Shown piece after piece: positions 44,174 to 53,807 of a stretch of DNA of 64,000 nucleotides. The position numbers were made by a program, and so were the translations under genes. The notes under the pieces are model-generated. The model worked only from the letters and a program-made list of their open reading frames with translations, searched no databases and had not been told where the DNA came from. The DNA is from Algoriphagus yeomjeoni (GTDB lineage: Bacteria > Bacteroidota > Bacteroidia > Cytophagales > Cyclobacteriaceae), in the NCBI RefSeq assembly GCF_003259505.1, contig NZ_QLLK01000002.1, forward strand, positions 257,387-321,386, read 5' to 3'. Numbering within the stretch: position 1 is the first letter of the stretch; every line of letters starts with the position of its first letter.

Positions 44174-44201
44174 CTTAATAAGTGATCTTAATTTCCCAAG
44201 C

Positions 44202-44236
44202 AAAAAACCTCATAAAATCACTTTTATGAGGCTTTT
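44202..44236. terminator. Bidirectional intrinsic terminator
   Basis: The stem CCTCATAAAA / TTTTATGAGG (44208-44217 and 44222-44231) is flanked by an A run on the left and T-rich bases on the right, between the converging toxin and metallophosphatase genes. Confidence 0.8.
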
Positions 44237-44254
44237 CTATCTCTATTACAACTC

Positions 44255-47200
44255 CTACTGCTTAATCAACTTCCCGACAAAAACCCGGTTGTCCTGACCT
44301 TCTACCATAATCACATAGGTTCCTGCAGAAAGTCTAGGAATAGCTAAAATAATAGCATTTGAACTCTGACGGATTACCTCCACGCTGGAGCTGACTTCCT
44401 TGCCATTTTGATCATAGATTCGCATGGAACTCTCTGCAAACTTCAGATCTCCCAAAACTTGAATTTCAACTTGAGAAGAAGCTGGGTTTGGGAAGATTCT
44501 CAGTTCTTCAGAAACCACAATACTAGGATTAAAAATACCTGAAATAGTCATGTTTACTGAAGCCAATCTCGCAGTGCAGCCAGCTTCATTGGTTAGCTCC
44601 ACGCTAAACTCACCCATCTGATTTACAGTCAGATTTCGCTGAGTTGCCTCTGGAATTTTCTCTCCATTTCTATACCATTGGTAAGTGAAGTTGCCTTCTG
44701 GAGCTCTCAGGATATTTCCATCCACAACGATTTCTCCGCTTGGTTTTGCTTCTGTTTTCACCTCAAACTTGGAGGTTTCCACCAGACAACCTCCAGCAAA
44801 CCTAACAATGGCATGGTAACTTCCCCCTTCCGCTATCTCAAGTGTTTTGCTGGTAGCTCCAGGAATTTCAGTTCCATTTCTTCTCCATCTGACTACTTCA
44901 AAATCACCTTCTGAAGTCAAATTCAGTGTTTTATTATCTCCAGCGCAAATAGAAGTTGGACCAGTTATTTTCACATCTGTAGTAGCAGTTTCTTTTACAA
45001 TAAAATCCGCCGTTTCAACTAGGCATCCTCCTGCAGTTCTAACAATAGCCTGATAGGTTCCTCCACTTTCGATTTCTAGGGTTTTTCCTGTTGCTCCAGT
45101 AATCTCAGTTCCGTTTCTTCTCCATTTTACCACTTCAAATGCAGCTTCAGACTTCAATGTCAACGTTTGCTTTGTCCCAACACAAATGGTTTCTGATCCA
45201 GTGATGGTTACAGGAGTGCTATTCGCAGATTCGACTACAAAATTTGGAGTTTCAACTAGGCATCCTCCTGCAGTTCTAACAATTGCCTGATAGGTTCCTC
45301 CACCTTCGATTTCTAGGGTTTTTCCTGTTGCTCCAGTAATCTCAGTTCCGTTTCTTCTCCATTTTACCACTTCAAATGCAGCTTCAGACTTCAACGTCAA
45401 CGTTTGCTTTGTCCCAACACAAATGGTTTCTGATCCAGTGATGGTCACAGGAGTGCTATTCGCAGATTCGACTACAAAATTTGGAGTTTCAACGAGACAG
45501 CCACCAGCAGTCCTAACAATTGCCTGATAGGTTCCTCCACCTTCGATTTCTAGGGTTTTTCCTGTTGCTCCAGTAATCTCAGTTCCGTTTCTTCTCCATT
45601 TCACCACTTCAAATGCAGCTTCGGACTTCAACGTCAACGTTTGCTTTGTCCCAACACAAATGGTTTCTGATCCAGTGATCGTTACAGGTGTAGTATTGGC
45701 TGCTGTCACTATGAACTCTTCTGTCTCAAACAAGCATGCACCACCATATCTGATAATAGCCTTGTAAGTTCCAGTACCTTCTATTTCCAAGGTTTTTCCT
45801 GTTGCCCCTGAGATCTCAGTCCCATTCTTTCTCCATCGTACGACTTCAAAAGCTGCTTCTGATTTTAAAGTCAATGTTTGATTTGTTCCAACACAAATGG
45901 ATTCAGAACCTGTTATGGTTACAGGTTTAGAAGTAAAGCTTTTAACTATTACTGTGGCATTTTTTTCTGTCACATTTCCTGAGAAATCGACAGCTCGAAG
46001 CTCAACTGTAATCTCCTTTCCCACATCTTCACAGGTAACTTTTAGCTTATTAAGCGTTACTTCTCTAATTCTACAGTTGTCACTTATAGCTTGAATAAAA
46101 TCCTCCGGGCTCAATTCCACTTGACCTTTTGTCAAATCAAGCTGAACTTCCAAATTCTTGGTTACAAGGATTGGTGCTATTTTATCTAAAACAACTACCT
46201 CGATTTTCTCCTCCCAAGTAGTTCCCTTATCGTCTTTGATGATCACAGTTACTTCTTGCGCACCTATATTTTCGCAGGAAAAGTCTGACTTACTTAATGA
46301 AACTGTATAGATAAAACTGATTGGCCAATTCGTGAAAACCTGCTCTGGGATTAAGGTGATTTTCCCTTCATTGTTCAGCTCCAACTCCACCCTATCCTTT
46401 ACCGTAGGCCTTGATTCGGTGGTTCGAAGGGGTATTTTCAAGCTTACTTCATCATTGTAAACCCTACGCTCAACCTTCTGCAGATTGTAGTTTTGATCTA
46501 ATACTGGAAAAATATAAACGGGTGTGAAATTAACTATGGCAAACTCCTGATCTCCTTCTACCTTTTTCTCCAAATTCACTTCCAAATGCCCATAATGCTT
46601 GCCTCCGTCTACCAAAACTGGATTGGCTCCAGATGTATTCCATTGCTCCACAGAACTCTGATCAGCTGTCCATTTTCGATAAGGATTGTAATCAAGTGTG
46701 TTAAATGGATTACCTAGCCAATCTCTCTTTTCCCCTCTCATTCCATCACCAGCTACACCTACATCATAATATAAGATCCCTTTTCCATCTCCATCCTCAT
46801 CAACAAAGCTTCGTTCGAATATTTCATCATGTCCAGAAAAGACCGCTATTACGCCATAGTTTTCCAGCAAAGGATTCAAGACCCGCAAAGGTGTTCCTAC
46901 CTGTCCAACTGAAAGTTCATGATTCATCGGCACGCCGTGCTCACCAGAGGAATAAGCAATGTGGTGATATTGAACAAAAATCAACTGTCCATTTTCCTTG
47001 GCATCTTTCAGATTTTCTTCCAGCCATAAATACTGATCGGATCCGGGTTCAAAACCACTTAAATCATTACCCCCGGCAGCATTGTATTGAGCAAGCGTGT
47101 AGTTTTCTTGAGTATCAGTACCCGGAACAGTGTATTGCTTGCCTGTTAGCTTAGGTTGTCCTTCAAAATCGGCGGCGGTTTGGTCAGGAGTGCCGTTACT

Positions 47201-48184
47201 GGAATCCAGTGTCAAAATAGTCACAGGACCATAATCTACTCGATAGTAGCTCTTTTTATGCTTTTGAAGTGGATCTTCAATTGGTGTTTCGAAATAAGTA
47301 TGAAAACGATTCCTACCTACAACAGGCAAGAATTCACCTCTTTCGTTTGTTCCATATCCTCCACTAATTGCTCCATAAGACTCCCAATTTCCTAGTGCTG
47401 GAATAATTGCGTAGCTAGACAAACCATTGCCCATGGTTCCTGCATTTTGTCTAAAAAACTCATCCCATCCCGGCTGATAGCCACCTCCCTGTACCAAATC
47501 CCCCGGCATTATGATGAAGTTCGGGTTTCGGGAATTTATGACTTTTAGGTTTTCATTATAGCCAACTTGCTCTGTCAACATGTAATTTGGAATCTCAATC
47601 CCCTGCTCAACGGTGCTACCAAACTTTTGCTTCCAAAGTTCTGGGACAGTTGTAATGGGACGAAATATTGGGTTTCCAGGGTACCAAGCCCTATTTGTAA
47701 CTCTTCCTCTAGGATCAGTCTCAGAATCAGCCAAAGCCATAAACCTAATCTTATCCCAATTAGCCTTGGAGGCTGGCATGGTAAAAGCACCAGCATAGTC
47801 CTCACCTGCAAGTTTTACCAAATAGTTTACAACAGTACCTGCGGGTAACTCAATTGGCATCCTGTAGCGAAAAACCTCGTCACTTTCTATCCAACTCCCC
47901 TGCTCCAAACCTGTAAGTACTTGACTTTTTTCTTGGGATGTATAGTAAATATTTGGGACAGGTTCGCCTGTGACATCACCTTCATAGAGTACGTTTCCTG
48001 ATTCTCCTGTAAGCTTTATCGAACTGGAAGTCAATGAATTACTAAACCAAGTTAATTGCATCTTACCCTCTCCATAAACTTGCAAATAGGGATAGATTCT
48101 ATAGGGGTTTACTTCAGTGACTTTTAGGGACATAAAAGTCAAGCATATCAACAACCCAAAACTAACTAGCAGATGCTTTTTCAT
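44255..48184 (-). CDS. T9SS-exported metallophosphatase with Ig-like repeats
   Basis: This 1309-residue secreted protein has a signal peptide, an N-terminal fibronectin-like segment (YPYLQVYGEGKMQLTWFS) and a calcineurin-like phosphoesterase domain (about 145-480) with ALADSETD, IMPGDLVQGG, LGNWES, QYHHIAYSS and FSGHDE as metal-site blocks. Two beta domains with EVTVIIKD-type ends follow. Then come five 79-residue Ig-like repeats (about 750-1145) and a degenerate sixth. The last 95 residues (ELRIFPNPASSQ ... GTYVIMVEGQ) are a type IX secretion sorting domain, so it ends up outside or on the surface. Substrate unknown. Confidence 0.9.
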   Translation of the reverse strand: MKKHLLVSFGLLICLTFMSLKVTEVNPYRIYPYLQVYGEGKMQLTWFSNSLTSSSIKLTGESGNVLYEGDVTGEPVPNIYYTSQEKSQVLTGLEQGSWIESDEVFRYRMPIELPAGTVVNYLVKLAGEDYAGAFTMPASKANWDKIRFMALADSETDPRGRVTNRAWYPGNPIFRPITTVPELWKQKFGSTVEQGIEIPNYMLTEQVGYNENLKVINSRNPNFIIMPGDLVQGGGYQPGWDEFFRQNAGTMGNGLSSYAIIPALGNWESYGAISGGYGTNERGEFLPVVGRNRFHTYFETPIEDPLQKHKKSYYRVDYGPVTILTLDSSNGTPDQTAADFEGQPKLTGKQYTVPGTDTQENYTLAQYNAAGGNDLSGFEPGSDQYLWLEENLKDAKENGQLIFVQYHHIAYSSGEHGVPMNHELSVGQVGTPLRVLNPLLENYGVIAVFSGHDEIFERSFVDEDGDGKGILYYDVGVAGDGMRGEKRDWLGNPFNTLDYNPYRKWTADQSSVEQWNTSGANPVLVDGGKHYGHLEVNLEKKVEGDQEFAIVNFTPVYIFPVLDQNYNLQKVERRVYNDEVSLKIPLRTTESRPTVKDRVELELNNEGKITLIPEQVFTNWPISFIYTVSLSKSDFSCENIGAQEVTVIIKDDKGTTWEEKIEVVVLDKIAPILVTKNLEVQLDLTKGQVELSPEDFIQAISDNCRIREVTLNKLKVTCEDVGKEITVELRAVDFSGNVTEKNATVIVKSFTSKPVTITGSESICVGTNQTLTLKSEAAFEVVRWRKNGTEISGATGKTLEIEGTGTYKAIIRYGGACLFETEEFIVTAANTTPVTITGSETICVGTKQTLTLKSEAAFEVVKWRRNGTEITGATGKTLEIEGGGTYQAIVRTAGGCLVETPNFVVESANSTPVTITGSETICVGTKQTLTLKSEAAFEVVKWRRNGTEITGATGKTLEIEGGGTYQAIVRTAGGCLVETPNFVVESANSTPVTITGSETICVGTKQTLTLKSEAAFEVVKWRRNGTEITGATGKTLEIESGGTYQAIVRTAGGCLVETADFIVKETATTDVKITGPTSICAGDNKTLNLTSEGDFEVVRWRRNGTEIPGATSKTLEIAEGGSYHAIVRFAGGCLVETSKFEVKTEAKPSGEIVVDGNILRAPEGNFTYQWYRNGEKIPEATQRNLTVNQMGEFSVELTNEAGCTARLASVNMTISGIFNPSIVVSEELRIFPNPASSQVEIQVLGDLKFAESSMRIYDQNGKEVSSSVEVIRQSSNAIILAIPRLSAGTYVIMVEGQDNRVFVGKLIKQ
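44744..45928 (-). repeat. Five tandem 237-base repeats inside the metallophosphatase gene
   Basis: The unit is 79 codons (VTITGSETICVGTK at its start, GGCLVET near its end). The three middle copies (about 44990-45700) are almost identical in DNA, with an exact 237-base period for the segment GATTTCTAGGGTTTTTCC at 45071, 45308 and 45545. The outer copies are diverged. Such a pattern indicates recent expansion by recombination within the gene. Confidence 0.9.
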
Positions 48185-48209
48185 GATTAAACAATAAAAG
48201 TAAGCTAAA

Positions 48210-48217
48210 CAAAGCTA
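48210..48217 (-). promoter_or_regulatory. Bacteroidota-type -7 box upstream of metallophosphatase
   Basis: TAGCTTTG on the minus strand fits TAnnTTTG and lies 25 bases before the ATG at 48184. Confidence 0.4.
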
Positions 48218-48306
48218 AACGATAATTGCATGGAATACAGGTTGTAAGCATAAAATATCGCGCTATTTGTTTTAATTCAAAAAATCTAATCTCGTGAAAT
48301 GTCTGC

Positions 48307-49401
48307 CTATTCCACCCTACTTTTCAACAAGAACAACTGAACTGGATTCAACGGGTCATTGCTGAAAATGTAGATATTACGCTGATCTATACCCTGCCGA
48401 CCTTTTGGGTTAAAAGTCACCTTTAAATAAATTGATTCCCCAGGGTCAAGAGTAGTTTTTGGCATTTCAAGCTTCAGACAAGTACAATTGCCTTGAACCT
48501 TCTTTATTTCCAAGGGCTGTCTTCCTTTATTAGTTAAAAGAACTTCTTTTTCCTGAATCGACGAACTTTTGATGGTTTTCAAATCGATCTCCTTAGGGTC
48601 TATTACCAGTTGAGGAACTTGCTTCAAATCATCCTTAGAAAAAGGGGCGTAATATTCGAAAACATCAGCCAAAACGCTTAAAACAATAAACCCTGTAGTA
48701 TCCTGCCAAGTAAGTGAAACCTGATCTTCGAAATACCCTAAATCATTTTTCATCGCTCCATCATAGGCTACCTGAAGTAATCCACGATCATTCGGCATGA
48801 TAGAATCCGTAAGCTGACTAATTTGTATATATTCAGGCCCTACGAAGGTTAGACTGTCTTTATAGAAAGGCTTTTCACCAAAATTATATACTTCCACCTG
48901 CTTCAATTTTGGCACATTGGTAAAGACTTCACCAACATTGATTTTCTCCAGTCGAAAGCCTAAATCCCCTTTCCTGGTCCTGTAAGTTCCTTCCGGATCA
49001 CTTGCTCTTGGAATCGCATTTCCCTCAATGTAAAGTGTATCCTGCACACCTTGAAGGTTACCTTTTACCACAATCATTCTTGAAAAAAAACCAGCGCCCG
49101 AAGACGGATCAAATGAAACCTTTAAGATTCCACTTTCACCTACGACCAAGGTATCCTTGGTGTATTCCACGGTGGTGCAACCACAATCTGTCACCACGGT
49201 CTCGATGTAAAAAAGCGAATCTTGGGTATGGGTAAATTCGAATTCTGCGACCTGTGGACCTTGCTCTTCCATAACAGTTCCTAGATCAACCTTATTCACT
49301 GCCCAAACCACCTTAGGAGTGATAGTATCTTGAGCCAGTGAGAGTTGGGAGAAAAAAGTGATAACTAGCAGCGCATAAAGGGTCTTTTCTAATCGAATCA
49401 T
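48307..49401 (-). CDS. DUF1573 domain protein, exported
   Basis: This 364-residue protein has a signal peptide (ending LSLAQ, about residue 24) and DUF1573 domains at the N-terminus (VDLGTVMEEQGPQVAEFEFTHT, shortened: residues 38-58, with TDCGCTTVEY) and C-terminus (EKEVLLTNKGRQPLEIKKVQGNCTCLKL, shortened: residues 286-313). These are Ig-like (ASPM/SPD-2/Hydin-type) folds common in Bacteroidota periplasmic proteins. The CGC and CTC cysteine pairs are conserved in the family. The role is unknown. It is divergent from trpS. Confidence 0.88.
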   Translation of the reverse strand: MIRLEKTLYALLVITFFSQLSLAQDTITPKVVWAVNKVDLGTVMEEQGPQVAEFEFTHTQDSLFYIETVVTDCGCTTVEYTKDTLVVGESGILKVSFDPSSGAGFFSRMIVVKGNLQGVQDTLYIEGNAIPRASDPEGTYRTRKGDLGFRLEKINVGEVFTNVPKLKQVEVYNFGEKPFYKDSLTFVGPEYIQISQLTDSIMPNDRGLLQVAYDGAMKNDLGYFEDQVSLTWQDTTGFIVLSVLADVFEYYAPFSKDDLKQVPQLVIDPKEIDLKTIKSSSIQEKEVLLTNKGRQPLEIKKVQGNCTCLKLEMPKTTLDPGESIYLKVTFNPKGRQGIDQRNIYIFSNDPLNPVQLFLLKSRVE

Positions 49402-49471
49402 ACCCGCAATTAACGCATAATTTCAAACGTATTATAGGCTGATTTACTTAATTTGCAGCAAAATCAGACCA

Positions 49472-50446
49472 ATGGCAAGAGTACTTACAGGCATTCAAAG
49501 TAGCGGCAGACCACACTTAGGAAATATCCTAGGCGCGATCGTCCCTGCAATAGAATTGATCAAACAGAACAAAGAGGAATCGTACATTTTTATAGCAGAC
49601 TTGCATTCCCTTACTACGTCCAAAGACGGTGAAGTTAGAAAGCAAAATACCCACGCAGTCGCTGCAGCTTGGCTGGCTTTTGGGTTGGATATTGAGAATA
49701 CGACTTTTTATCGACAATCTAGAAGACCTGAGGTAGCCGAATTGACTTGGTATCTAAACTGCTTCACTCCTTTCCCAATGCTTGCAAATGCACATAGTTT
49801 TAAGGATAAAGCTGAGCGACTATCTGATGTAAACGCTGGACTTTTTACTTATCCGGTTTTGATGGCGGCTGATATCCTACTGTATTCAGCGGATTTAGTC
49901 CCTGTGGGAAAAGATCAAATGCAACATCTGGAAATGACGCGTGACATCGCTTCTACATTCAATAGAATCGTGGGTGAGGATATCTTGACTATTCCAGAGG
50001 CTAGAATAGACGAGGTTGTGAAAACCATCCCTGGCACAGATGGCCAAAAGATGAGTAAGTCTTACAATAACTTCATTGATATTTTCCTTCCGGAAAAAGC
50101 GCTAAAGAAAAATGTAAACCGAATCGTGACAGATAGTAAGGATCTGGAAGATCCAAAAGATCCAGATACTGACAACACCTTTAAACTGTATAGTTTGATC
50201 GCTTCGGAGGAACAAACCAAGCAAATGCGGGCAAATTACATAGGAGGAAATTACGGCTATGGTCATGCAAAGAAAGAATTACTTCAGCTGATTCTTGATA
50301 AATATAAAAAGGAGCGGGAGCTATTTGATTTCTACATGAATCACCCAGAAGAAATCGAATTGAAGCTTGCTGCAGGTGAAGAAAAAGCCAAAGCTGTTGG
50401 AGCTGAATTGCTGGATAAAGTAAGAGCGAAGTTGGGATTTAAATAG
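49472..50446 (+). CDS. trpS: Tryptophan--tRNA ligase
   Basis: TrpRS charges tRNA(Trp). The 324-residue chain has the class I signatures GRPHLGNILG (residues 12-21) and KMSKS (193-197), and LMAADILLYSADLVPVGKDQMQH (shortened: residues 130-152) with the tryptophan pocket. The length is normal for the bacterial enzyme. It is a single gene. Confidence 0.96.
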   Translation: MARVLTGIQSSGRPHLGNILGAIVPAIELIKQNKEESYIFIADLHSLTTSKDGEVRKQNTHAVAAAWLAFGLDIENTTFYRQSRRPEVAELTWYLNCFTPFPMLANAHSFKDKAERLSDVNAGLFTYPVLMAADILLYSADLVPVGKDQMQHLEMTRDIASTFNRIVGEDILTIPEARIDEVVKTIPGTDGQKMSKSYNNFIDIFLPEKALKKNVNRIVTDSKDLEDPKDPDTDNTFKLYSLIASEEQTKQMRANYIGGNYGYGHAKKELLQLILDKYKKERELFDFYMNHPEEIELKLAAGEEKAKAVGAELLDKVRAKLGFK

Positions 50447-50519
50447 GTTCTCGCGACGGCGCAGGGATTAGTATCTCCCGCAATGGCGCGAAGGCGCAAC
50501 CTGTGATAACCTTTGAGTG

Positions 50520-50556
50520 TAGTCATCCTGAGCGAAGTCGAAGGATACTCGAAGGT
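50520..50556. repeat. Copy of dispersed GAGCGAAGTCGAAG repeat
   Basis: GTCATCCTGAGCGAAGTCGAAGGA-type sequence lies between trpS and fabF. The same core occurs in the opposite orientation at 6790-6833. Non-coding. Confidence 0.65.
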
Positions 50557-50574
50557 TTGGTTTCTTATTTTAGT

Positions 50575-50612
50575 AAAAATGGCTCCGTCAGATGTTGACG
50601 GAACCATTTTTA
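50575..50612 (+). terminator. Intrinsic terminator downstream of trpS
   Basis: AAAAATGG-C-TCCGTCA pairs with TGACGGA-A-CCATTTTT with one internal mismatch and a 5-base loop, followed by T-rich sequence. Confidence 0.8.
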
Positions 50613-50706
50613 TTTGATTACTGATCGTACCGATTCAAAAACATACCACAATAACTTCCTTTGCGGAATTCTTAGCATCCTTCGCGACTTCTCGGTAAAA
50701 AACAAA

Positions 50707-50737
50707 AACCTCCGAGGTCTTAAAGATCTCGAAGGTT
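50707..50737 (-). terminator. Intrinsic terminator overlapping the fabF stop codon
   Basis: On the minus strand AACCTTCGAGATC pairs, with two mismatches, with GACCTCGGAGGTT and is followed by TTTGTTTTT. Its left edge includes the TAA stop of fabF. Confidence 0.75.
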
Positions 50738-51989
50738 ATGCAAATTCTTTGAAGATCACCGAAGCATTGTGTCCACCAAAGCCAAAAGTATTACTCAAGG
50801 CTACTTTTACCTTTTTCTCGATTGCTGTTTTCGTTACGATTTGAATACCTTCTGGAATAGCAGGGTCTAAATTTTCAGTATTGATCGTTGGAGGCACGAT
50901 TCCCTCATTGATAGTCTTCACGCAAAATATCGCTTCTATCGCTCCAGCCGCTCCCAACAGATGTCCTGTCATGGATTTGGTGGCTGAGATATGCATGTTG
51001 TCATAGTCACCATCCAGCAATCTAGCTATTGCTTTAATTTCACTTAGATCACCCGTTGGCGTGGAAGTCGCATGTGCATTGAGGTAATCTACATCCTGCA
51101 TAGCTAAACCAGCCTCTTCCAGGGCAAACTTCATACACTGGTAAGCTCCCGCGCCTTCGGGATGAGTTGCTGTCAAATGATAGGCATCTGCAGTCATGGC
51201 CGCCCCTACTACTTCTCCGTAGATTTTGGCCCCACGCTTTTTCGCATGCTCATATTCCTCCAGGATCAAAGCCGCTGCTCCCTCTCCCATCACAAACCCA
51301 TCTCTGTCCACATCAAAAGGCCTAGAAGCGGTACCCGGATCATCGTTTCGAGTTGAAAGTGCTTTCAATGCATTGAAACCTCCCATTGAGGCTTCAGTGA
51401 TTGGCGCGTCCGAACCGCCGGTGATGATCACTTTTGCTTTTCCCCATTTGATATAATTGAATGCATCCATGATAGCACTGTTGGACGATGCGCAAGCCGT
51501 CACAGCAGTATAATTGATCCCCATCAAACCAAACTTCATGGAGATCACTCCTGAAGCCATGTTTACAAGAAATTTTGGATGGAAAAAAGGATTAAAACGA
51601 GGAGATCGATCATTAGCGATAAATTCACTCATCTCCTTTTCGAGTGTATTCATTCCGCCTTGGCTCGTACCCCAGATCACACCTGCATCAAATGGAGAGT
51701 TTAATTTGGAAACATCCAATCCTGAATCCTCCATCGCCTCTGCAGCAACATATAAGGCATATTGGGTAAAAAGATCAGATCGTTTTATATCATTTCGATC
51801 AAGCCTGAGCGTAGGATCAAAATCTCTCAATTCACTTGCAAATCGGGTTTTGAATTTCTCCGGATCAAAATAAGAGATTTTACCGGCACCACTTTTTCCT
51901 TCCTTTGCACTCTGCCAATTGGACTTCACATCATTTCCAAGCGCTGATAACGCTCCCAAACCTGTGATTACTACTCTTTTTGAATTCAT
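50736..51989 (-). CDS. fabF: Beta-ketoacyl-ACP synthase II family
   Basis: This 417-residue condensing enzyme elongates acyl-ACP with malonyl-ACP in fatty acid synthesis. The catalytic triad is visible as Cys166 in VTACASSNSA, His in NAHATSTPTGD and His in SMTGHLLGAAGA, with the FGFGGHNAS tail. It matches FabF, not FabB or FabH. No acpP or other fab genes are adjacent, so it may be a second FabF copy in the genome; that cannot be judged from here. Confidence 0.93.
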   Translation of the reverse strand: MNSKRVVITGLGALSALGNDVKSNWQSAKEGKSGAGKISYFDPEKFKTRFASELRDFDPTLRLDRNDIKRSDLFTQYALYVAAEAMEDSGLDVSKLNSPFDAGVIWGTSQGGMNTLEKEMSEFIANDRSPRFNPFFHPKFLVNMASGVISMKFGLMGINYTAVTACASSNSAIMDAFNYIKWGKAKVIITGGSDAPITEASMGGFNALKALSTRNDDPGTASRPFDVDRDGFVMGEGAAALILEEYEHAKKRGAKIYGEVVGAAMTADAYHLTATHPEGAGAYQCMKFALEEAGLAMQDVDYLNAHATSTPTGDLSEIKAIARLLDGDYDNMHISATKSMTGHLLGAAGAIEAIFCVKTINEGIVPPTINTENLDPAIPEGIQIVTKTAIEKKVKVALSNTFGFGGHNASVIFKEFA

Positions 51990-52128
51990 TACTTTAAATT
52001 TTCAATACTTCGAAAAAGCCAACAAACTTTAGGATGAAGCCTTTCATTCGAATGACAAAGGTAAGCGCAACTTTTAACTAAATAAACTTGACTTACATGA
52101 CTGGACAAAATCACTCTCAAATAGAAAA

Positions 52129-52153
52129 ACCTGGCTATTCACCAGGTCTTTTT
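52129..52153 (-). terminator. Intrinsic terminator
   Basis: On the minus strand ACCTGG pairs with CCAGGT around a 7-base loop and is followed by TTTTTC. It lies downstream of the minus-strand gene at 52220-52642. Confidence 0.65.
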
Positions 52154-52159
52154 TATTGA

Positions 52160-52215
52160 TCATACCATGAATCTAGATTCTGATATCTAACATCTTGATA
52201 CTCATGTTTTGATAC
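52160..52215. repeat. Degenerate CTTGATACT-type repeat, second locus
   Basis: CTAGATTCTGATATCTAACATCTTGATACTC and TTTTGATACTAA belong to the same word family as the array at 36535-36695. The repeat lies at the 3' end of the gene beginning at 52220. Confidence 0.5.
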
Positions 52216-52219
52216 TAAT

Positions 52220-52642
52220 TTATCTGCTTCTCCAAAGGTCCTTCAATTGTTTACCATTAATCAGCATCACAAACCGAGCTGGATTCGGGATCAAAACAAT
52301 GCGAACATCTTGCTTATCAAACTGCTCAGATTCAATCGGAACACCTTGCTGACCTGAGACCTCATAGCTAACTATGCCATTTGCATCAGGCAAAAGCGGC
52401 TTATAAACGTTTGCGATATATGCCGTTGGCAAAAGTATGTCCGTGTCAGACTGTAACTTATCTTGAATTTTCTCAATTTCGGCTTCAAGTCTATCCTCAT
52501 AGTTCTCATTGAAATCATCTTCCAAGTCATGAATTGCCTCTTCTAGGTCGTCATAGCTTTCGTCGCTATAATCCATAGCTGCAAGTTGATTTCTTTTTTC
52601 TACTATTTCGGTAAGCTCTTTATCCAGCGTATCCCAATTCAT
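52220..52642 (-). CDS. Hypothetical coiled-coil protein
   Basis: I do not recognise this 140-residue protein. Residues 1-70 are strongly charged and helical (ELTEIVEKRNQLAAM ... LEEAIHDLEDDFNENYEDRLEAEIEKI, shortened), a likely coiled coil. The C-terminal part is beta-rich (DVRIVLIPNPARFVMLING). No signal peptide. ATG 52642 is preferred because the upstream ten codons add a basic, unrelated tail. Confidence 0.65.
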   Translation of the reverse strand: MNWDTLDKELTEIVEKRNQLAAMDYSDESYDDLEEAIHDLEDDFNENYEDRLEAEIEKIQDKLQSDTDILLPTAYIANVYKPLLPDANGIVSYEVSGQQGVPIESEQFDKQDVRIVLIPNPARFVMLINGKQLKDLWRSR

Positions 52643-52715
52643 TCTGTTCAGTTTTTTTGATTTGAAATGCAAAGATGGGGAATCCCTTTTTTTATGAAGA
52701 ACTATTTCAAAGAAA

Positions 52716-53696
52716 TTAACTCACCAAGAGGATTTTTCCATTTCTGCCAGGCTTATTATAAGCTGCTATTGCCGCTTTTACTTCTGAAAGCGGAAACTTC
52801 TCAGCCACTTCTGCCTTTGAATCATCTTTCATCAAAAAGGCTTGCGTCTCTTTATAAAGTTGCGCTCTTTCCTCACTGCTAATTCTTTGTAGCAAACTAC
52901 TCAACCAAAACCCTTCTATTTTAACTTCCTTGAAAATCATCATTCCTGTGTTTAAAGACATATTTTCCAAGCTTAAAACACCAAAAACATACATAGTCCC
53001 CAGTTGCTTAATGCAGGTCAGAGCCTTTGCCCCAAGTTCTCCACCTACCGCATCAAAAACTGCAGAAACACCTACTTCTGTGACTTCAGTGATCACTTTT
53101 TTCAAATCTTCTTTCTCAGTATTGACTACCAAATCTGCACCTAAATCAGCTAAATACTTTTTTTGCTCATCATGCCTAACTGTACAGGCAACTCGTATCC
53201 CTTTAGACTTTGCTACCTGAATCGCAAACTTACCAAAAGCCGAAGCTCCCGCAGTCAGCAAAAGCCATTCTCCTTCTTTTAAAGCAGATTGGTTGACCAT
53301 CGCCACGGCGGTTACAGGATTCACAAATGCTTGGCATCCTACTTCAAAAGGCATCTCATCCGGCATAGGAATTACTTGTTTAGCGGGAAGGGTAATGTAT
53401 TCTCGCCAAGTACCCATACTAGTACCTTGGGCAGTAAACATAACTCTCGTACCAACAGGCACCTTGCCTTCTGCATCAGATTTACTTACAATACCAGCTG
53501 CTTCAAACCCTGCACTACTTGGCAAATTTGGTTGGATTCCATACCGGCCCTGAATAAACATCAGATCTGAAGGGTTTATGTTTCTTGCCTTTACTTCTAT
53601 TTGAACTTCATTAGGCTTCGGTTCTGGAGCGGGGGATTCTTTGACTTGTAAAACATCCTCAGGCAGTCCAGTCATTTCAAAAATTACTTCTATCAT
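52716..53696 (-). CDS. MDR-family zinc-independent reductase (MECR/quinone-oxidoreductase-like)
   Basis: This 326-residue medium-chain dehydrogenase/reductase has the GroES-like N-terminus ending NINPSDLMFIQGRYG, the NADPH Rossmann fold (LLTAGASAFGKFAIQVAKSKG, shortened: residues 145-165) and the catalytic-domain sequence AVFDAVGGELG. The structural zinc ligands of alcohol dehydrogenases are absent, which points to the enoyl reductase/quinone oxidoreductase branch. The substrate is unknown. It is divergent from the SDR gene. Confidence 0.88.
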   Translation of the reverse strand: MIEVIFEMTGLPEDVLQVKESPAPEPKPNEVQIEVKARNINPSDLMFIQGRYGIQPNLPSSAGFEAAGIVSKSDAEGKVPVGTRVMFTAQGTSMGTWREYITLPAKQVIPMPDEMPFEVGCQAFVNPVTAVAMVNQSALKEGEWLLLTAGASAFGKFAIQVAKSKGIRVACTVRHDEQKKYLADLGADLVVNTEKEDLKKVITEVTEVGVSAVFDAVGGELGAKALTCIKQLGTMYVFGVLSLENMSLNTGMMIFKEVKIEGFWLSSLLQRISSEERAQLYKETQAFLMKDDSKAEVAEKFPLSEVKAAIAAYNKPGRNGKILLVS

Positions 53697-53807
53697 AGCT
53701 TTTTAAGTTTCCAATTCTCTGTTGCTGTAATTTAACTGAGAATAATATCCATTCGTTCAGGCATCTAGTATATCTTTTATATCTTGAAAGTAGAAAAAAA
53801 GCAACCT

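Noticed and set aside
44744-45928. CRISPR-like array because of regular 237-base spacing
   Set aside because: The units are whole coding repeats within one open frame, far longer than CRISPR repeats and without spacers.
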